64,000 bases of DNA. Origin: Labrys sp. WJW. GTDB taxonomy: Bacteria; Pseudomonadota; Alphaproteobacteria; Rhizobiales; Labraceae. This document shows positions 1-8,610 of this stretch, piece after piece (position 1 is the first letter of the stretch; the number at the start of each line of letters is the position of its first letter). Both the position numbers and the translations under genes were made by a program. Under the pieces are notes generated by a model. That model was not told where the DNA came from. It made no database searches and saw nothing but the letters and a program-made list of their open reading frames with translations. The DNA is taken from the NCBI RefSeq assembly GCF_001676615.1, contig NZ_LYXZ01000004.1, positions 148,050 to 212,049 on the forward strand, in the 5' to 3' direction.

Positions 1-2
1 CT

Positions 3-149
3 GCCTTCCACAAGATGGGCGAGCCTGCCGTTTGGTTGGATCCGACCATGTTCGACCGGCCCGACTACATGCCGGTGGCAAGCCTGATGCTGCCGACTGC
101 CGGCCCGTTCATGGCCTTCGCCCGCCTGACAAAAGGGGCGATGCATTGA
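3..149 (+). CDS. C-terminal end of an unidentified phage protein (partial)
   Basis: An open frame enters from the left edge and stops with TGA at 147-149, overlapping the TTG start of the portal gene. About 48 residues are visible, ending KGAMH. In lambda-like head operons the gene before the portal is usually the large terminase or a small joining protein, but these residues match neither clearly. It is called only because the frame, the stop/start overlap and the purine-rich ribosome site inside its end (about 131-140) fit a coupled phage gene. Function is unassigned. Confidence 0.45.
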   Translation, partial: AFHKMGEPAVWLDPTMFDRPDYMPVASLMLPTAGPFMAFARLTKGAMH

Positions 150-1531
150 ACCTCTTTGATCGCCTCCGCCGCACGGCTGCCGCATGGATCGCCCCGACTG
201 GCCGTCGCAGCTTCGATTCCCCCGGCCGGCCGTGGACGAATTACACGTCGGTCCGACAGATCAATGCCGAGATCGGCGCGACCGCTGGCAATCTCGCCGG
301 TAAAGCCCAAGCGCTCTATTTGACGAATCCGCTGGTCCTGAACGGCGTCGAGAATCTCATTGCTGAGATGATCGGCCCCGGCATCCGGCCCGCACCGATC
401 CATGACGACCCGGAGGTACGCGCCGAGGCTCTCGGCCGTTGGGATCGCTACGCGCCGCGTTTCGACTTTGAAGGCTTGTCGGACGCCTACGGTTTTCAGA
501 CTCGCCTCATGCGGTCCGTGATCCTCACCGGCGACGGTTTTGCTGTCCGCAAGCTGGGCTCGCCGGATCTCCGCTGGCACTTGCTCGATAGCGCCCAAGT
601 TGATCGCACCCTTACGCGTGAGTTGCCCGACGGCAATTCGATCGTGCAAGGCGTCGAATTCAACGCTGCCGGCCATCGCGTTGCCTATTGGATTTCGCCC
701 CGGCCAGCCGCGACGATCTTCGAGTCATGGGCCCAGCCGGTACGTGTCGACGCGGCGGAGGTGCTCCACGTTTTCAAGCCGTTGTTGCCCGGCCAGGTGC
801 GCGGAATCTCATGGGCCTCAAGCGTAGTCGGGACTGCAGCCGAGCTGACAAAGCTTATGGAAGCGCTCGTGATGGCCGCCAACGTTTCGAGCATGTTTGT
901 CGGCGCGATCACGACCGAAACCGACTTTGCCGGGCCGGACGACGACCCGATCGGTGACGCATCAACACCCAGTCTCGAGCCCGGCACGATGCTAAGGCTC
1001 AAAGGCGGCCAGCGGGTCACCTTTTCCAGCCCCCAGCAATTGAATGCGGCCGTCGATATTCTACGGGCCGAGGTGCGCGCGATCGGCGCCGGCCTTGGCG
1101 TGCCGGCGTTCTTGGTCGACGGCGACCTGTCGACGGCGAATTATTCGAGCCTCCGCGCGGGTCTCATCCCGCTGAGGCGCAAGAATGAGGCGTTCATCTA
1201 CGGCACGCTCGTTCCGCAATTCTTGAATGCCGTTTGGTCCGCCTGGTCGCTGATCGAAGAGCTCGAAGGCCGGCCGACGCCGCGCACCTGCGAGTGGATT
1301 GCACCGGCCGCCTGGCAGGTCGACCCGCAGAAGGCTGTCGACGCCGACGTTGCCGAGATCGACGCGGGGCTTGCCTCCCGTCGCGAAAAGGTCGCGGCCC
1401 GCGGCTGGTCTGTCGAACAGATCGACGATGAACGCGCCGCTGATGCTGCCCGTGAAAAAGAGCTCGGCCTGTCCAAGCCGGCACCGGCCGCCCCCAAAGA
1501 CAACGGAGTCCAGAATGCACTTCAAACGTAG
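146..1531 (+). CDS. Phage portal protein (lambda-type)
   Basis: Forms the dodecameric portal ring through which DNA enters and leaves the capsid. The frame is open further upstream, but TTG at 146 overlaps the previous stop and sits a few bases after AAAGGGG, giving about 461 residues starting MNLFDRLRR. The central region has portal features: a segment ending RGISW followed by helical LTKLMEALVMAAN, and the N-rich SLRAGLIPLRRKNEAFIY region before the C-terminal domain, as in Phage_portal_2 proteins. It is followed directly by the protease-capsid gene, the standard order. The family call is firm; the start is an inference. Confidence 0.82.
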   Translation: MNLFDRLRRTAAAWIAPTGRRSFDSPGRPWTNYTSVRQINAEIGATAGNLAGKAQALYLTNPLVLNGVENLIAEMIGPGIRPAPIHDDPEVRAEALGRWDRYAPRFDFEGLSDAYGFQTRLMRSVILTGDGFAVRKLGSPDLRWHLLDSAQVDRTLTRELPDGNSIVQGVEFNAAGHRVAYWISPRPAATIFESWAQPVRVDAAEVLHVFKPLLPGQVRGISWASSVVGTAAELTKLMEALVMAANVSSMFVGAITTETDFAGPDDDPIGDASTPSLEPGTMLRLKGGQRVTFSSPQQLNAAVDILRAEVRAIGAGLGVPAFLVDGDLSTANYSSLRAGLIPLRRKNEAFIYGTLVPQFLNAVWSAWSLIEELEGRPTPRTCEWIAPAAWQVDPQKAVDADVAEIDAGLASRREKVAARGWSVEQIDDERAADAAREKELGLSKPAPAAPKDNGVQNALQT

Positions 1532-3299
1532 CGCCGTGTTCAAAACCGTGCGGCACCGATCAAGTGCCGGCGCGAGCAGTTTCGACGCTGAGACGTTGAC
1601 GATCACGGCCGTGATCGCCTCGCAACCGGCACCGGTGAAACGGTCCGATACCCGCGGCCCGTACGAAGAGCGACTCGACTTTACGGGTGTAGACTTTGGT
1701 GCGCTTGCGGGCCTGCCGCTCTTGAACGCCCATAGGTCAGGTAAGGCGGAAGACTCCATTGGTGAGGTGCTGTCCGCTCACTTGGAAGGCGATCTTGTCG
1801 TCGCGCAGATCCGCTTGTCTGGTGCCGATGACGTGGCGCCGGTACGCCAACGCGCGGCCGACAAGATCCTGCATTTCAGCATCGGGTATACGGCTGCCAA
1901 CATCGTCAAGACGGTGCGCGCCGGCATGCGAGTCCGAACGATCACACCCTCAATCCACGAAGTCTCGACCGTGCCGCTCCCGGCCGATCGAAAAGCCAAA
2001 CAAAGGAGTGGCACCATGGATCCCGAAGATAATGACGTCGTCGAGCTGACCGCCGAAGAGGTGACTCAGATCCGCAATTGGGCCGACTATGCCGGCCTCG
2101 CGCGCGAACAGGTGGAAGATGTACTCGACGCCGCCGAGGATATCGAAAGCGCCCGCGAGCTCATTCGAGCCGCACAGCAGGAGCGCAACGCCACGGCCCG
2201 CCGCATCACCTCGGTACGCGCCCAGCCGCACGATGATCCGGACGCGGTCCTGGCACTGCGCACCGAGGCTCTTGCCTGCCGTGCTCTCGGCGGTACGCCC
2301 AGCGATGCCGCTCGCGCCTTCATGCACGATCGCCTGTCCGACCATGCTGCCGGTCTGCTTCGGGCTCGCGGCGAGACGGTGCGCGCCGGTGAAAGCCCGG
2401 AAGCAATCCTGACTCGCGCTGCCCAGCATACCATCAGCAACTTCCCGGCGCTCCTGGCCGGCGTCGGCAATCGAGCCCTCACGGCAGGATTCACGCCGGC
2501 CTTGTCGCCGCTGCGCAACCTGGCACGACAGGGGACGCGCCCTGATTTCCGGCCCAGCACTCAGCTTCGCACCGGTGAGCTCGGCATGCTGCAGAAGGTC
2601 AGCGAATCCGGTGAGATCAAGAGCGATACGAGGGTCGAGGAGTCGGAAGGTTTCGCGATCGATACTTATGCCAGCATGTTCTCGCTGTCGCGCAAGGCGA
2701 TTCTCAATGACGACTTGGGCGCATTCGCCTCCTGGGGTCGCGATGCCGGCCAGGCAGCGGCCGCGACGGAGAATGCTCTTGTGGTTGCCATGCTGACGAA
2801 GGCCAGCGGTTCCGGGCCTGTCATGGGCGACGGCAAGACGCTCTTCCACGCCGACCACGGCAACATTGCCAGCGGTACGCTGCCGACAACCCCGGAAGAA
2901 CTCATCGGGCTGCTTTCCGCGGCGCGCCTTGCCATGCGGAAGCAGGTCGGAGTCGACGGCAAGACGATCATTTCCGTGTCGCCGAAAACGCTCGTTGTTC
3001 CGGCCGAACTGGAAACGATCGCAGAGGCTGCGCTGACTCTGATCGCCGCCGCAAGGGCCGATGACGTCAACGTATTCGGCGGGAAGCTGTCGCTTGCCGT
3101 TGAGCCGCGGATTACCGGCCGCTTCTATCTGGTCGGTGATTACAGCCCGATCGAAGTCGCCTATCTGGCGTCCGCGCCGGGCCCGCAGATGGCTTCGCGC
3201 GAAGGGTGGGACGTGCTCGGACAGGAGTTCCGTGTCGTGCTCGATTTCGGATGCGGCGTCACCGACTGGCGCAACATCTATCAGGAAAGCCTGGCCTGA
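1515..3299 (+). CDS. Prohead protease-major capsid protein fusion
   Basis: A single 594-residue protein joins the head maturation protease to the capsid subunit. Residues 1 to about 175 look like an S78-type prohead protease: LLNAHRSGKAEDSIGEV carries the likely catalytic His and HFSIGY the likely catalytic Ser. An acidic and helical linker (about 180-330) follows and may act as a scaffold, and the last 260 residues resemble an HK97-fold capsid (SRKAILNDDLGAF, GDGKTLFHADHGN). ATG 1515 lies inside the end of the portal gene after a GGAG. Separate genes are more usual; known fusions of this kind are cut during head maturation. An internal start for free capsid, near the ATG at 2016, is possible. 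Confidence 0.8.
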   Translation: MHFKRSAVFKTVRHRSSAGASSFDAETLTITAVIASQPAPVKRSDTRGPYEERLDFTGVDFGALAGLPLLNAHRSGKAEDSIGEVLSAHLEGDLVVAQIRLSGADDVAPVRQRAADKILHFSIGYTAANIVKTVRAGMRVRTITPSIHEVSTVPLPADRKAKQRSGTMDPEDNDVVELTAEEVTQIRNWADYAGLAREQVEDVLDAAEDIESARELIRAAQQERNATARRITSVRAQPHDDPDAVLALRTEALACRALGGTPSDAARAFMHDRLSDHAAGLLRARGETVRAGESPEAILTRAAQHTISNFPALLAGVGNRALTAGFTPALSPLRNLARQGTRPDFRPSTQLRTGELGMLQKVSESGEIKSDTRVEESEGFAIDTYASMFSLSRKAILNDDLGAFASWGRDAGQAAAATENALVVAMLTKASGSGPVMGDGKTLFHADHGNIASGTLPTTPEELIGLLSAARLAMRKQVGVDGKTIISVSPKTLVVPAELETIAEAALTLIAAARADDVNVFGGKLSLAVEPRITGRFYLVGDYSPIEVAYLASAPGPQMASREGWDVLGQEFRVVLDFGCGVTDWRNIYQESLA

Positions 3300-3523
3300 T
3301 GCCGAGCCCGGATGAAATCCGCACTTGGCGGGACGCGCTGATTCAGGCGCGTCTCTCCGGGGTGCGCGAAGTGCGCGACGCTGACGGAAAAACCATCCGG
3401 TATGCCACGGACTCAGAAATGGCCGCGGCCATCCGGTCCGCCGACAAAATGCTCGCCGGGGCTTCCCGGCAAGCGCCCAGCTTCAAACGCATCACGACGA
3501 GTTCAAAAAGGATCGACCGATGA
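3299..3523 (+). CDS. gpW-like head-tail joining protein
   Basis: A 74-residue protein whose ATG overlaps the capsid stop (TGATG). It resembles lambda gpW: two helices (EIRTWRDALIQARLSG and EMAAAIRSADKMLAG) separated by a short beta hairpin containing REVRDADGKTIRYAT. gpW binds beneath the portal after DNA packaging and is needed for tail attachment. Its place after the capsid, not before the portal, is somewhat unusual but seen in phages with the DUF2190 protein. The next gene starts four bases before its stop. Family assignment is by pattern and length. Confidence 0.7.
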   Translation: MPSPDEIRTWRDALIQARLSGVREVRDADGKTIRYATDSEMAAAIRSADKMLAGASRQAPSFKRITTSSKRIDR

Positions 3524-3849
3524 AAAACTTTGTCCAACGCGGTGAGACAATCACCATTCCGGCAACTGCCGACTATGCCAGCGGCGACGTTGTGATCGCG
3601 GGCGCCCTGGTAGGTGTGGCAGGCGGTGACGCTGCAACCGGCGATGACGTCGACGTGTCGCTGACGGGCGTGTTCAATCTGCCCAAGGTCAGCGCGCTCG
3701 CGATCGCCATCGGAGATACGCTCTATTTCGACGCGGCCACCAAGCTGGTGAACAAGACGGCCAGCGGCAACACCAAAATCGGTGTGGCTGTGACCGCCGC
3801 CGCCAACCCGTCCGCTGCCGTCGACGTCCGGCTGGTGCCTTCGATTTAA
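3520..3849 (+). CDS. DUF2190 capsid decoration-type protein
   Basis: A 109-residue beta-rich protein starting MKNFVQRGETITIPA, with alternating short strands and Gly/Ala turns (ASGDVVIAGALVGVA, IGDTLYFDA, TKIGVAV). This is typical of DUF2190 proteins, which sit next to phage capsid genes and are thought to decorate the head. It overlaps the gpW-like gene by four bases (ATGA). It is the last recognisable gene of prophage A: no tail genes follow and a hairpin lies about 90 bases downstream. Confidence 0.75.
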   Translation: MKNFVQRGETITIPATADYASGDVVIAGALVGVAGGDAATGDDVDVSLTGVFNLPKVSALAIAIGDTLYFDAATKLVNKTASGNTKIGVAVTAAANPSAAVDVRLVPSI

Positions 3850-3939
3850 GGGAAGTTTCGAGCCGGGGGTTTTCGCCATTTGGACCGGCTTGATGAACGT
3901 GAGCGGTGTTGGACTCATCCTCTTCCGCCGCTCACAAGG

Positions 3940-3982
3940 GGCCCGCCTCATGTTTTGCGAGGGCGTGAGGCGGGCCTTATTT
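3940..3982 (+). terminator. Hairpin after prophage A head genes
   Basis: An 11-bp perfect inverted repeat, GGCCCGCCTCA at 3940-3950 and its complement at 3966-3976, is followed by TTATTT. This is a plausible Rho-independent terminator for the head operon, although the loop is long (15 nt). Confidence 0.6.
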
Positions 3983-4204
3983 CAGCCGATGCAATCTCAA
4001 GTTTTTGGGTTGGTGTTGCGTAGGCGGCGCTGCTAAAAATTAAAGTGTAATTGTTTCAATATCTTAGGTCATTTTTTCGCGGGAGATGTAGGAAACAGCG
4101 AGGCGTTCGGCCAGTTCATCCATCAAGATCGCAGGGAAGTGTTTCCTCGGCGGATGCGATTCCTGAATCGATTTCGATGCTGTAGAGGAGGGCCCTGACT
4201 TTTC
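3983..4204. other. Non-coding prophage/chromosome junction
   Basis: About 220 bases with no supported gene. It is more AT-rich than its surroundings near 4030-4075 and contains no recognisable attachment site, tRNA or transposon end. It lies between the phage terminator and the RidA gene, so the boundary of prophage A must fall here or just upstream. Together with the hairpin this accounts for the gene-free interval 3850-4220. Confidence 0.5.
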
Positions 4205-4220
4205 AAGGAAGGACACTCCC

Positions 4221-4565
4221 ATGGTCAAGCGTCTCCATCCCGGCGCGCGTTTCTGCAAGGCGGTCGTCGCCAACGGCATCGTCACCACGGCCGGCATCAC
4301 CGCTGCCGATACCAGCGGCGACACCACCGCGCAGACCGCCGACATCCTGGCGCAGATCGATGCCCTGCTGGCCGAAGCCGGCAGCTCGAAGGCGAACCTG
4401 CTCACGGCCAGCATCTGGCTGCGCGACATCGCTCATTTCGGCCAGATGAATGCCGTCTGGGACAAGTGGGTCGACATGAACAATCTGCCCGTTCGCGCCA
4501 CCGTGGAAGCTCGCCTGGCCACGCCGGAACTGCTGGTCGAGATCCAGGTCACCGCCACGGCTTGA
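4221..4565 (+). CDS. RidA/YjgF family protein
   Basis: A 114-residue member of the RidA (YjgF/YER057c/UK114) family. RidA proteins are trimers that hydrolyse reactive enamine/imine intermediates made by PLP enzymes such as threonine dehydratase. The C-terminal signature is present: VRATVEARLATPELLVEIQVTA, containing the substrate-binding Arg and the Glu of the usual VEIE motif. A strong AAGGAAGGA ribosome site lies at 4205-4213. The gene stands alone, with an intrinsic terminator directly after the stop. Some family members are not deaminases, so the exact substrate is open. Confidence 0.85.
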   Translation: MVKRLHPGARFCKAVVANGIVTTAGITAADTSGDTTAQTADILAQIDALLAEAGSSKANLLTASIWLRDIAHFGQMNAVWDKWVDMNNLPVRATVEARLATPELLVEIQVTATA

Positions 4566-4591
4566 TCGCCCTCGCTGAGGCGATCCTTTTT
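4564..4591 (+). terminator. Intrinsic terminator of the RidA gene
   Basis: A 7-bp stem, GATCGCC at 4564-4570 and GGCGATC at 4579-4585, overlaps the stop codon and is followed by CTTTTT. Confidence 0.7.
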
Positions 4592-4593
4592 CA

Positions 4594-4672
4594 TTGCCGG
4601 GCTCGACCCGGCAACCCAGCTCCCAGGCGTCGAAGGCGGGGGCCGCAGGATGCCCGGGTCAAGCCCGGGCAT
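4594..4672. repeat. Pair of short palindromes (REP-like intergenic element)
   Basis: Two GC-rich inverted repeats lie 35 bases apart: TTGCCGGG/CCCGGCAA at 4594-4614 and ATGCCCGGG/CCCGGGCAT at 4650-4672. Such palindromes between convergent genes are typical mosaic intergenic repeats in rhizobial genomes. They may add bidirectional termination between the RidA gene and the opposing phosphatase gene. Confidence 0.55.
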
Positions 4673-4709
4673 GACAAAAGTGGCGTTTCAGCCTTTTCCA
4701 GGCCAGGCC

Positions 4710-5315
4710 CTAGCTCCGCGCCACGCGGGCATAGGCGTCCGCAGACATCCATTCGCCATTCTCGATCGGACGGCCCAGGAAAGCGCTGAAATAGCGTTTC
4801 ATGTCCGTTCTGTCGCTGGCATCGGGGCGTGCGGCCAGCAGGCGCCAAGTCTGCATGATGTGGCCATGCGTGAAAATGGAGATGCGATCGAGCCCAAGCG
4901 CTTCTATGCGACGGGCCGTGGCCCTGACACGCTCCAGCATCCGGGCAAAAGATTCGGCGCCGGGACCGTCGACCCGCTCCGGATCGGCAAGGCGCCAATA
5001 GGCTTCGACCAGCGGGCGACGCTGCTCCATCGTGGTATTTGCGCAGCGAACAGGCGACAGATAGGTAAATTCCTGCACCGGCCAGGTTTCGATCGGCGTC
5101 GCCGAGAAACGCTCGGCCGTCGGCGCGGCTGTCTGGCGCGCGCGCAGATAGGGCGACACCACGATCAATTCCGGGTCCCGTTCGAACCTGGCCGCCACCT
5201 CACGGGCCTGCTGCCATCCGGTTTCGGTAAGCGGCGCCGAGGAGGCGTCCTTGCTTGCAGCCCCCGCATTGCCAGTGCTTTCGCCATGGCGGATCAGCCA
5301 GAGCTCACGCGCCAT
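4710..5315 (-). CDS. Histidine phosphatase family protein
   Basis: A 201-residue cytoplasmic protein of the phosphoglycerate-mutase-like histidine phosphatase clan. The N-terminal LWLIRHGES provides the phosphorylated His (about residue 10) and following Arg, YLRARQTA the second Arg, and FTHGHIMQ near residue 150 the second catalytic His. The substrate cannot be read from sequence; relatives act on sugar phosphates, cobalamin intermediates, nucleotides or phosphoproteins. The secreted-protein gene at 5349-5654 lies just upstream on the same strand, with only 33 bases between them. Confidence 0.85.
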   Translation of the reverse strand: MARELWLIRHGESTGNAGAASKDASSAPLTETGWQQAREVAARFERDPELIVVSPYLRARQTAAPTAERFSATPIETWPVQEFTYLSPVRCANTTMEQRRPLVEAYWRLADPERVDGPGAESFARMLERVRATARRIEALGLDRISIFTHGHIMQTWRLLAARPDASDRTDMKRYFSAFLGRPIENGEWMSADAYARVARS

Positions 5316-5348
5316 GCCGCCTCCAGCAAACCGGCGGGGGAACGGCTC

Positions 5349-5654
5349 TCACTCGAATTCCTCAAACGGACGTCGAAGCCGGTCTTCCCGCGTGACCTGG
5401 CGGGCGTTGAGCTTGATTTCACAGCCATCGCAGATGTCCGGCCGAGCCGTGAAAGCCTTGGATGCCTTGTCGTTGGCATCCGGAGCCCATTGTGAAGCGG
5501 GATTTCCCAAGGCCGGCGCCTTGCCGGTCGCAGCAACTGGTTTCTTGTGCCTGGGTTGCTCCACAGTCAGGTCCGGCAGTGCGAATTCCTCTGCCAGGAC
5601 GGAGCTGCCCAGCAGCGGCAGGAGGAGGAGTGCAGTGCAGGCGGACAGCTTCAT
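5349..5654 (-). CDS. Small exported hypothetical protein
   Basis: 101 residues with a clear signal peptide (MKLSACTALLLLPLLGSSVLA, cut after about residue 21) and a polar mature part with a single Cys pair (ICDGC). A GAGG ribosome site precedes the ATG. It lies 33 bases upstream of the histidine phosphatase on the same strand, so the two may be co-transcribed. No family is recognised; the product is probably periplasmic. Confidence 0.6.
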   Translation of the reverse strand: MKLSACTALLLLPLLGSSVLAEEFALPDLTVEQPRHKKPVAATGKAPALGNPASQWAPDANDKASKAFTARPDICDGCEIKLNARQVTREDRLRRPFEEFE

Positions 5655-5838
5655 CGGAGAGCCTCAGCATCAGGCCTTGCCAGCACGACAAGATCGGACG
5701 AGTCGACGGCAATATTCCAGCATAACACGCACTCGGCAAGGGGAGAGCCTTTCGCCAAGCGAGGCCCTTCAACACGGTTCTTGCCTTGCGCCCGGCCTTG
5801 TGGCTTGCTCCGTCGCAAGCAATGACAAGGAGCGACCA

Positions 5839-6468
5839 ATGCCTGATCCGACACTCTGGGGACTGTTCGTTCTCGCATCGGTCACGTTGCTGCTGACGCC
5901 TGGACCGGCGGTGCTGTTCATCGTGGCGCGCTCGGTCGAGCGGGGCAAGGTCGCGGGCCTGGTTTCGGTCCTCGGCATCCATCTCGGCACCATCGTCCAT
6001 ATCGTCGCTGCGGCGGTCGGGCTTTCGGCCTTGGTCGTTTCCTCGACCCTGGCCTTTTCCGTGGTCAAATATCTGGGCGCTGCCTACCTGATCTGGATCG
6101 GCGTCCGCACGCTGATGGCGCCGGACCTGCCGCCGGAGATCTCCGCCAGATCGACCAAACCGCTGCATCGGCTCTTTCAGGAAGGCTTCATCGTCAACCT
6201 GTTCAACCCGAAGACCGCGATCTTCTTCCTGGCCTTCCTGCCCCAGTTCGTCGATCCGGCCCGGGGCGCTCTGCATTGGCAGATCCTCGTGCTCGGCTTC
6301 ACCTTCATGGGGCTCGGCATGCTGAGTGACGCCATGTTTGCACTGGCAGCCGGCGCGGCGGGGGATTTCCTACGCCGCAGCCGCGGGTTCCTGCGGTTTC
6401 AGCGCTGGTTCGCCGGCTTGTCCTTCATCGGTCTGGGCGTGACGGCAGCGCTGGTTTCGCGAAAATAG
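5839..6468 (+). CDS. LysE/RhtB family amino-acid exporter
   Basis: An inner-membrane exporter of amino acids or derivatives. ATG 5839 follows AAGGAG and gives 209 residues; the longer open frame upstream is non-coding. The family signature LLTPGPAVLFIVARSVERG is present in the first helix region, followed by about six hydrophobic segments and the FNPKTAIFFLAFLPQF motif near residue 125-140. The size is normal for the family. The substrate is not predictable, and the gene appears to be monocistronic. Confidence 0.88.
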   Translation: MPDPTLWGLFVLASVTLLLTPGPAVLFIVARSVERGKVAGLVSVLGIHLGTIVHIVAAAVGLSALVVSSTLAFSVVKYLGAAYLIWIGVRTLMAPDLPPEISARSTKPLHRLFQEGFIVNLFNPKTAIFFLAFLPQFVDPARGALHWQILVLGFTFMGLGMLSDAMFALAAGAAGDFLRRSRGFLRFQRWFAGLSFIGLGVTAALVSRK

Positions 6469-6695
6469 GACGCGGTGGCGCGCAGCATTGCTGCATCGGC
6501 AACGGGAGATCGACCTCGATCATGGTTGCGGATGTGGCTGCAGGCCAGCATGCAGGGCGCCTCTTATCGATTTCATCGACGGATAGGTTCTATCGAACTC
6601 GACTATTCGGACGGGCCGCCCCGTGCCAGCATTGCTTCCACCGACGGCCGCCTGCCGGTGTGTCGAGGCGGATTGGACAAGCGTGAGGCTGCATC
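6469..6695 (+). promoter_or_regulatory. Upstream region of hydroquinone reductase gene with a small inverted repeat
   Basis: This 227-bp gap holds no gene. Near its end, at 6582-6594, GATAG and CTATC flank GTT, with repeated TATCGA words around it (6575-6597). Such a site about 100 bp before a redox gene could bind a LysR-type regulator. That is an inference; the repeat is short. Confidence 0.25.
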
Positions 6696-7673
6696 ATGGG
6701 CGAGTTGATCGGCGGACAATGGCATCGCACAACTCCCTCGAAGCTGATGGCTGACGGCCGGTTGAGGCGGCCGCCCTCCGTCTATCGCAACTGGATCTCC
6801 TCCCAGGCAGATGCGCCCTTCAAGCCCGAAGCCGGGCGCTACCACCTCTATGTCTCGCTGGCCTGTCCCTGGGCGCACCGCACCCTGATCATGCGCAGCC
6901 TCAAGGGGCTGGAGGGACTGATCGACATCTCCATCGTCAACTGGCTGATGGGAGAGGATGGCTGGAGCTTCGATCCGGGCCCCGGCGTGGTGCCGGACAG
7001 CGTGAACGGCGCGGCCAAGCTTCACGAAATCTATACACTCGGCGATCCCGGTGCCACCACGCGCGTCACCGTGCCCGTCCTGTGGGACAAGCAGAGCCGG
7101 CGCATCGTTTCCAACGAATCCGCCGAAATCATCCGCATGTTCAATTCGGCTTTCGACGGCATCGGGGCGAGACCGGGCGACTTCTACCCGCATGAGCTCC
7201 GCACGGAGATCGATGCCGTCAACGAGCGCATCTATGAAAGCTTGAACAACGGTGTCTACAAGGCAGGCTTCGCCACCACGCAAGCCGCCTATGAGGAGGC
7301 CGCAGGGGCCGTCTTCGAGACCCTGGATTGGCTGGAGCATCGGCTCTCGCGACAGGCATTCCTCTTGGGCGAGCGCCTGACGGAGGCCGACATCCGCCTG
7401 TTCACGACATTGCTGCGCTTCGACCCGGTCTATCACGGCCACTTCAAATGCAATCGGCGCAGGATCGCCGATTACCCCGCGCTTTGGGACTATACACGGT
7501 TGCTTCAACAGCATCGGCTGATCCGGCCGACCATCGCCATGGATCACATCAAGAAGCACTATTATGCCAGCCATGCCTGGATCAATCCGAGCCGTATCGT
7601 GCCTCTCGGTCCCGATCTCGACTATGACGCACCCGTTTCCAGTCTGCGTGCGTCAGCGAGCCGCGCCGCGTGA
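6696..7673 (+). CDS. yqjG: Glutathionyl-hydroquinone reductase (YqjG/PcpF type)
   Basis: A 325-residue Xi/omega-class glutathione transferase that reduces glutathionyl-hydroquinones to hydroquinones using glutathione. The N-terminal thioredoxin-fold domain has the active-site motif LACPWAH (Cys near residue 63), the Cys-Pro-Trp-Ala signature of this class. The all-helical C-terminal domain includes LGERLTEADIRLFTTLLRFD and ends after YASHAWINPSRIVPLGP, a segment typical of the family. Length matches known members (about 320-330). It ends 6 bp before the stop of a convergent LysR gene, with no room for a terminator. Confidence 0.88.
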   Translation: MGELIGGQWHRTTPSKLMADGRLRRPPSVYRNWISSQADAPFKPEAGRYHLYVSLACPWAHRTLIMRSLKGLEGLIDISIVNWLMGEDGWSFDPGPGVVPDSVNGAAKLHEIYTLGDPGATTRVTVPVLWDKQSRRIVSNESAEIIRMFNSAFDGIGARPGDFYPHELRTEIDAVNERIYESLNNGVYKAGFATTQAAYEEAAGAVFETLDWLEHRLSRQAFLLGERLTEADIRLFTTLLRFDPVYHGHFKCNRRRIADYPALWDYTRLLQQHRLIRPTIAMDHIKKHYYASHAWINPSRIVPLGPDLDYDAPVSSLRASASRAA

Positions 7674-7679
7674 GATCTT

Positions 7680-8573
7680 TCATGGCGCCTGGACGCGCCT
7701 GATCGGCAGTTCATCCGGTATCGCAGCGAAGGCTTCGCGCAGATGATCGGCCAGCATGGCAACCGCCCGTGTCGGATCCTGCGCGACATGAAGCCGGATC
7801 TCGGCACCGGGCAGGGCAGGCAGGCCATCCCCGGGAGACAGGCTACGCAAGCTGCGCGGCAGGAAGCTCGATTTCACCACGGTGACGGCCAACCCCTGGG
7901 CAGCCACGGCTTCCACCGTCGCCAGATTATGCGACACGAAGGCCAGTCGCCATGGCCGTCTTGCGGCGTCGAGGGCCTCGATCGCCCATTTGCGGAAAAG
8001 GCAGCCCATTGGATAGAGCGCCACGGGGAGGGGATCGACCAGCCAGGCCTGATGCTCCGCACTGGCGGCCCAGACCGGCCGTTCGAGCCGCAGCAATTCC
8101 CCGCTGCCATGCCCATCGGCGTGCATGGCGATGACGAGGTCGTAACTCTCGCCAAGGCGGCCGAGCATGGTGCTGGTCAGGCCGGTCTCCATCTCGACGT
8201 GAATGCGGGGATAGAGCGTCAGGAAGCGCGCCAGCAGGGAGGGCAGTACATGGCTCCCATAATCGTCCATCACACCCAGGCGCACGCGCCCCTCGAGCCG
8301 GTGCTGGCGAAGCTTGCCCACCGCCTCTTCGTTCAGGGCGAGGATGCGCCGGGCATAGGCAACCAGGCTTTCGCCGGCCTGGGTAAGCTCGACCATGGTT
8401 GTGTTGCGGCGGAACAACTCGGCGGCAACCCGCATTTCCAGACGCCTGATCTGCATGCTCACGGCAGATTGCGTGCGATTGAGCCGGGCCGCCGCCCGCG
8501 TGAAGGAGCGGTGATCGGCCACGGCCAGGAAGGCTCTCAGAAGATCGGGATCGAGCATCGGCAACGTCATCAC
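7680..8573 (-). CDS. LysR-type transcriptional regulator
   Basis: 297 residues if translated from GTG 8573; ATG 8570 is an equally good start. The N-terminal winged HTH has the family pattern (LRAFLAVADHRSFTRAAARLNRTQSAVSMQIRRLE, residues about 10-45, read in two pieces), and a periplasmic-binding-like effector domain follows. The gene points away from an EamA transporter at 9557 that carries the same upstream motif, so it probably controls that transporter and itself. The 143-residue gene between them appears to be an insertion. Confidence 0.88.
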   Translation of the reverse strand: MMTLPMLDPDLLRAFLAVADHRSFTRAAARLNRTQSAVSMQIRRLEMRVAAELFRRNTTMVELTQAGESLVAYARRILALNEEAVGKLRQHRLEGRVRLGVMDDYGSHVLPSLLARFLTLYPRIHVEMETGLTSTMLGRLGESYDLVIAMHADGHGSGELLRLERPVWAASAEHQAWLVDPLPVALYPMGCLFRKWAIEALDAARRPWRLAFVSHNLATVEAVAAQGLAVTVVKSSFLPRSLRSLSPGDGLPALPGAEIRLHVAQDPTRAVAMLADHLREAFAAIPDELPIRRVQAP

Positions 8574-8610
8574 GCATCATGATGACGACGGTGCGAGAAA
8601 TGCAATTTCC
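8568..8610. promoter_or_regulatory. Candidate LysR operator, copy 1 (at lysR start)
   Basis: CATCAC-N2-ATCATGATGACG, ten variable bases, then AAATGCAATTTCC. The same arrangement with the same 10-bp spacer recurs on the same strand at 9458-9500 before the EamA gene. The first part overlaps the lysR start codon, so binding here could also repress lysR. Confidence 0.55.

Larger units (their letters stand above)
1..3849 (+). mobile_element. Prophage A remnant: head-morphogenesis segment
   Basis: The first 3.8 kb is a compact plus-strand block of tailed-phage head genes: the end of an unidentified gene, a portal, a prohead protease fused to a capsid protein, a gpW-like joining protein and a DUF2190 decoration protein. 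Neighbouring genes overlap or abut (TTGA, TGATG and ATGA junctions), which is typical of phage operons. No tail gene, integrase or attachment site follows; the block ends at a hairpin and then chromosomal genes. The left boundary lies outside the window, so only the right end is clearly truncated. Confidence 0.85.

Noticed and set aside
1950..2858. 302-residue minus-strand open frame
   Set aside because: Antisense to the protease-capsid gene, no recognisable domain.
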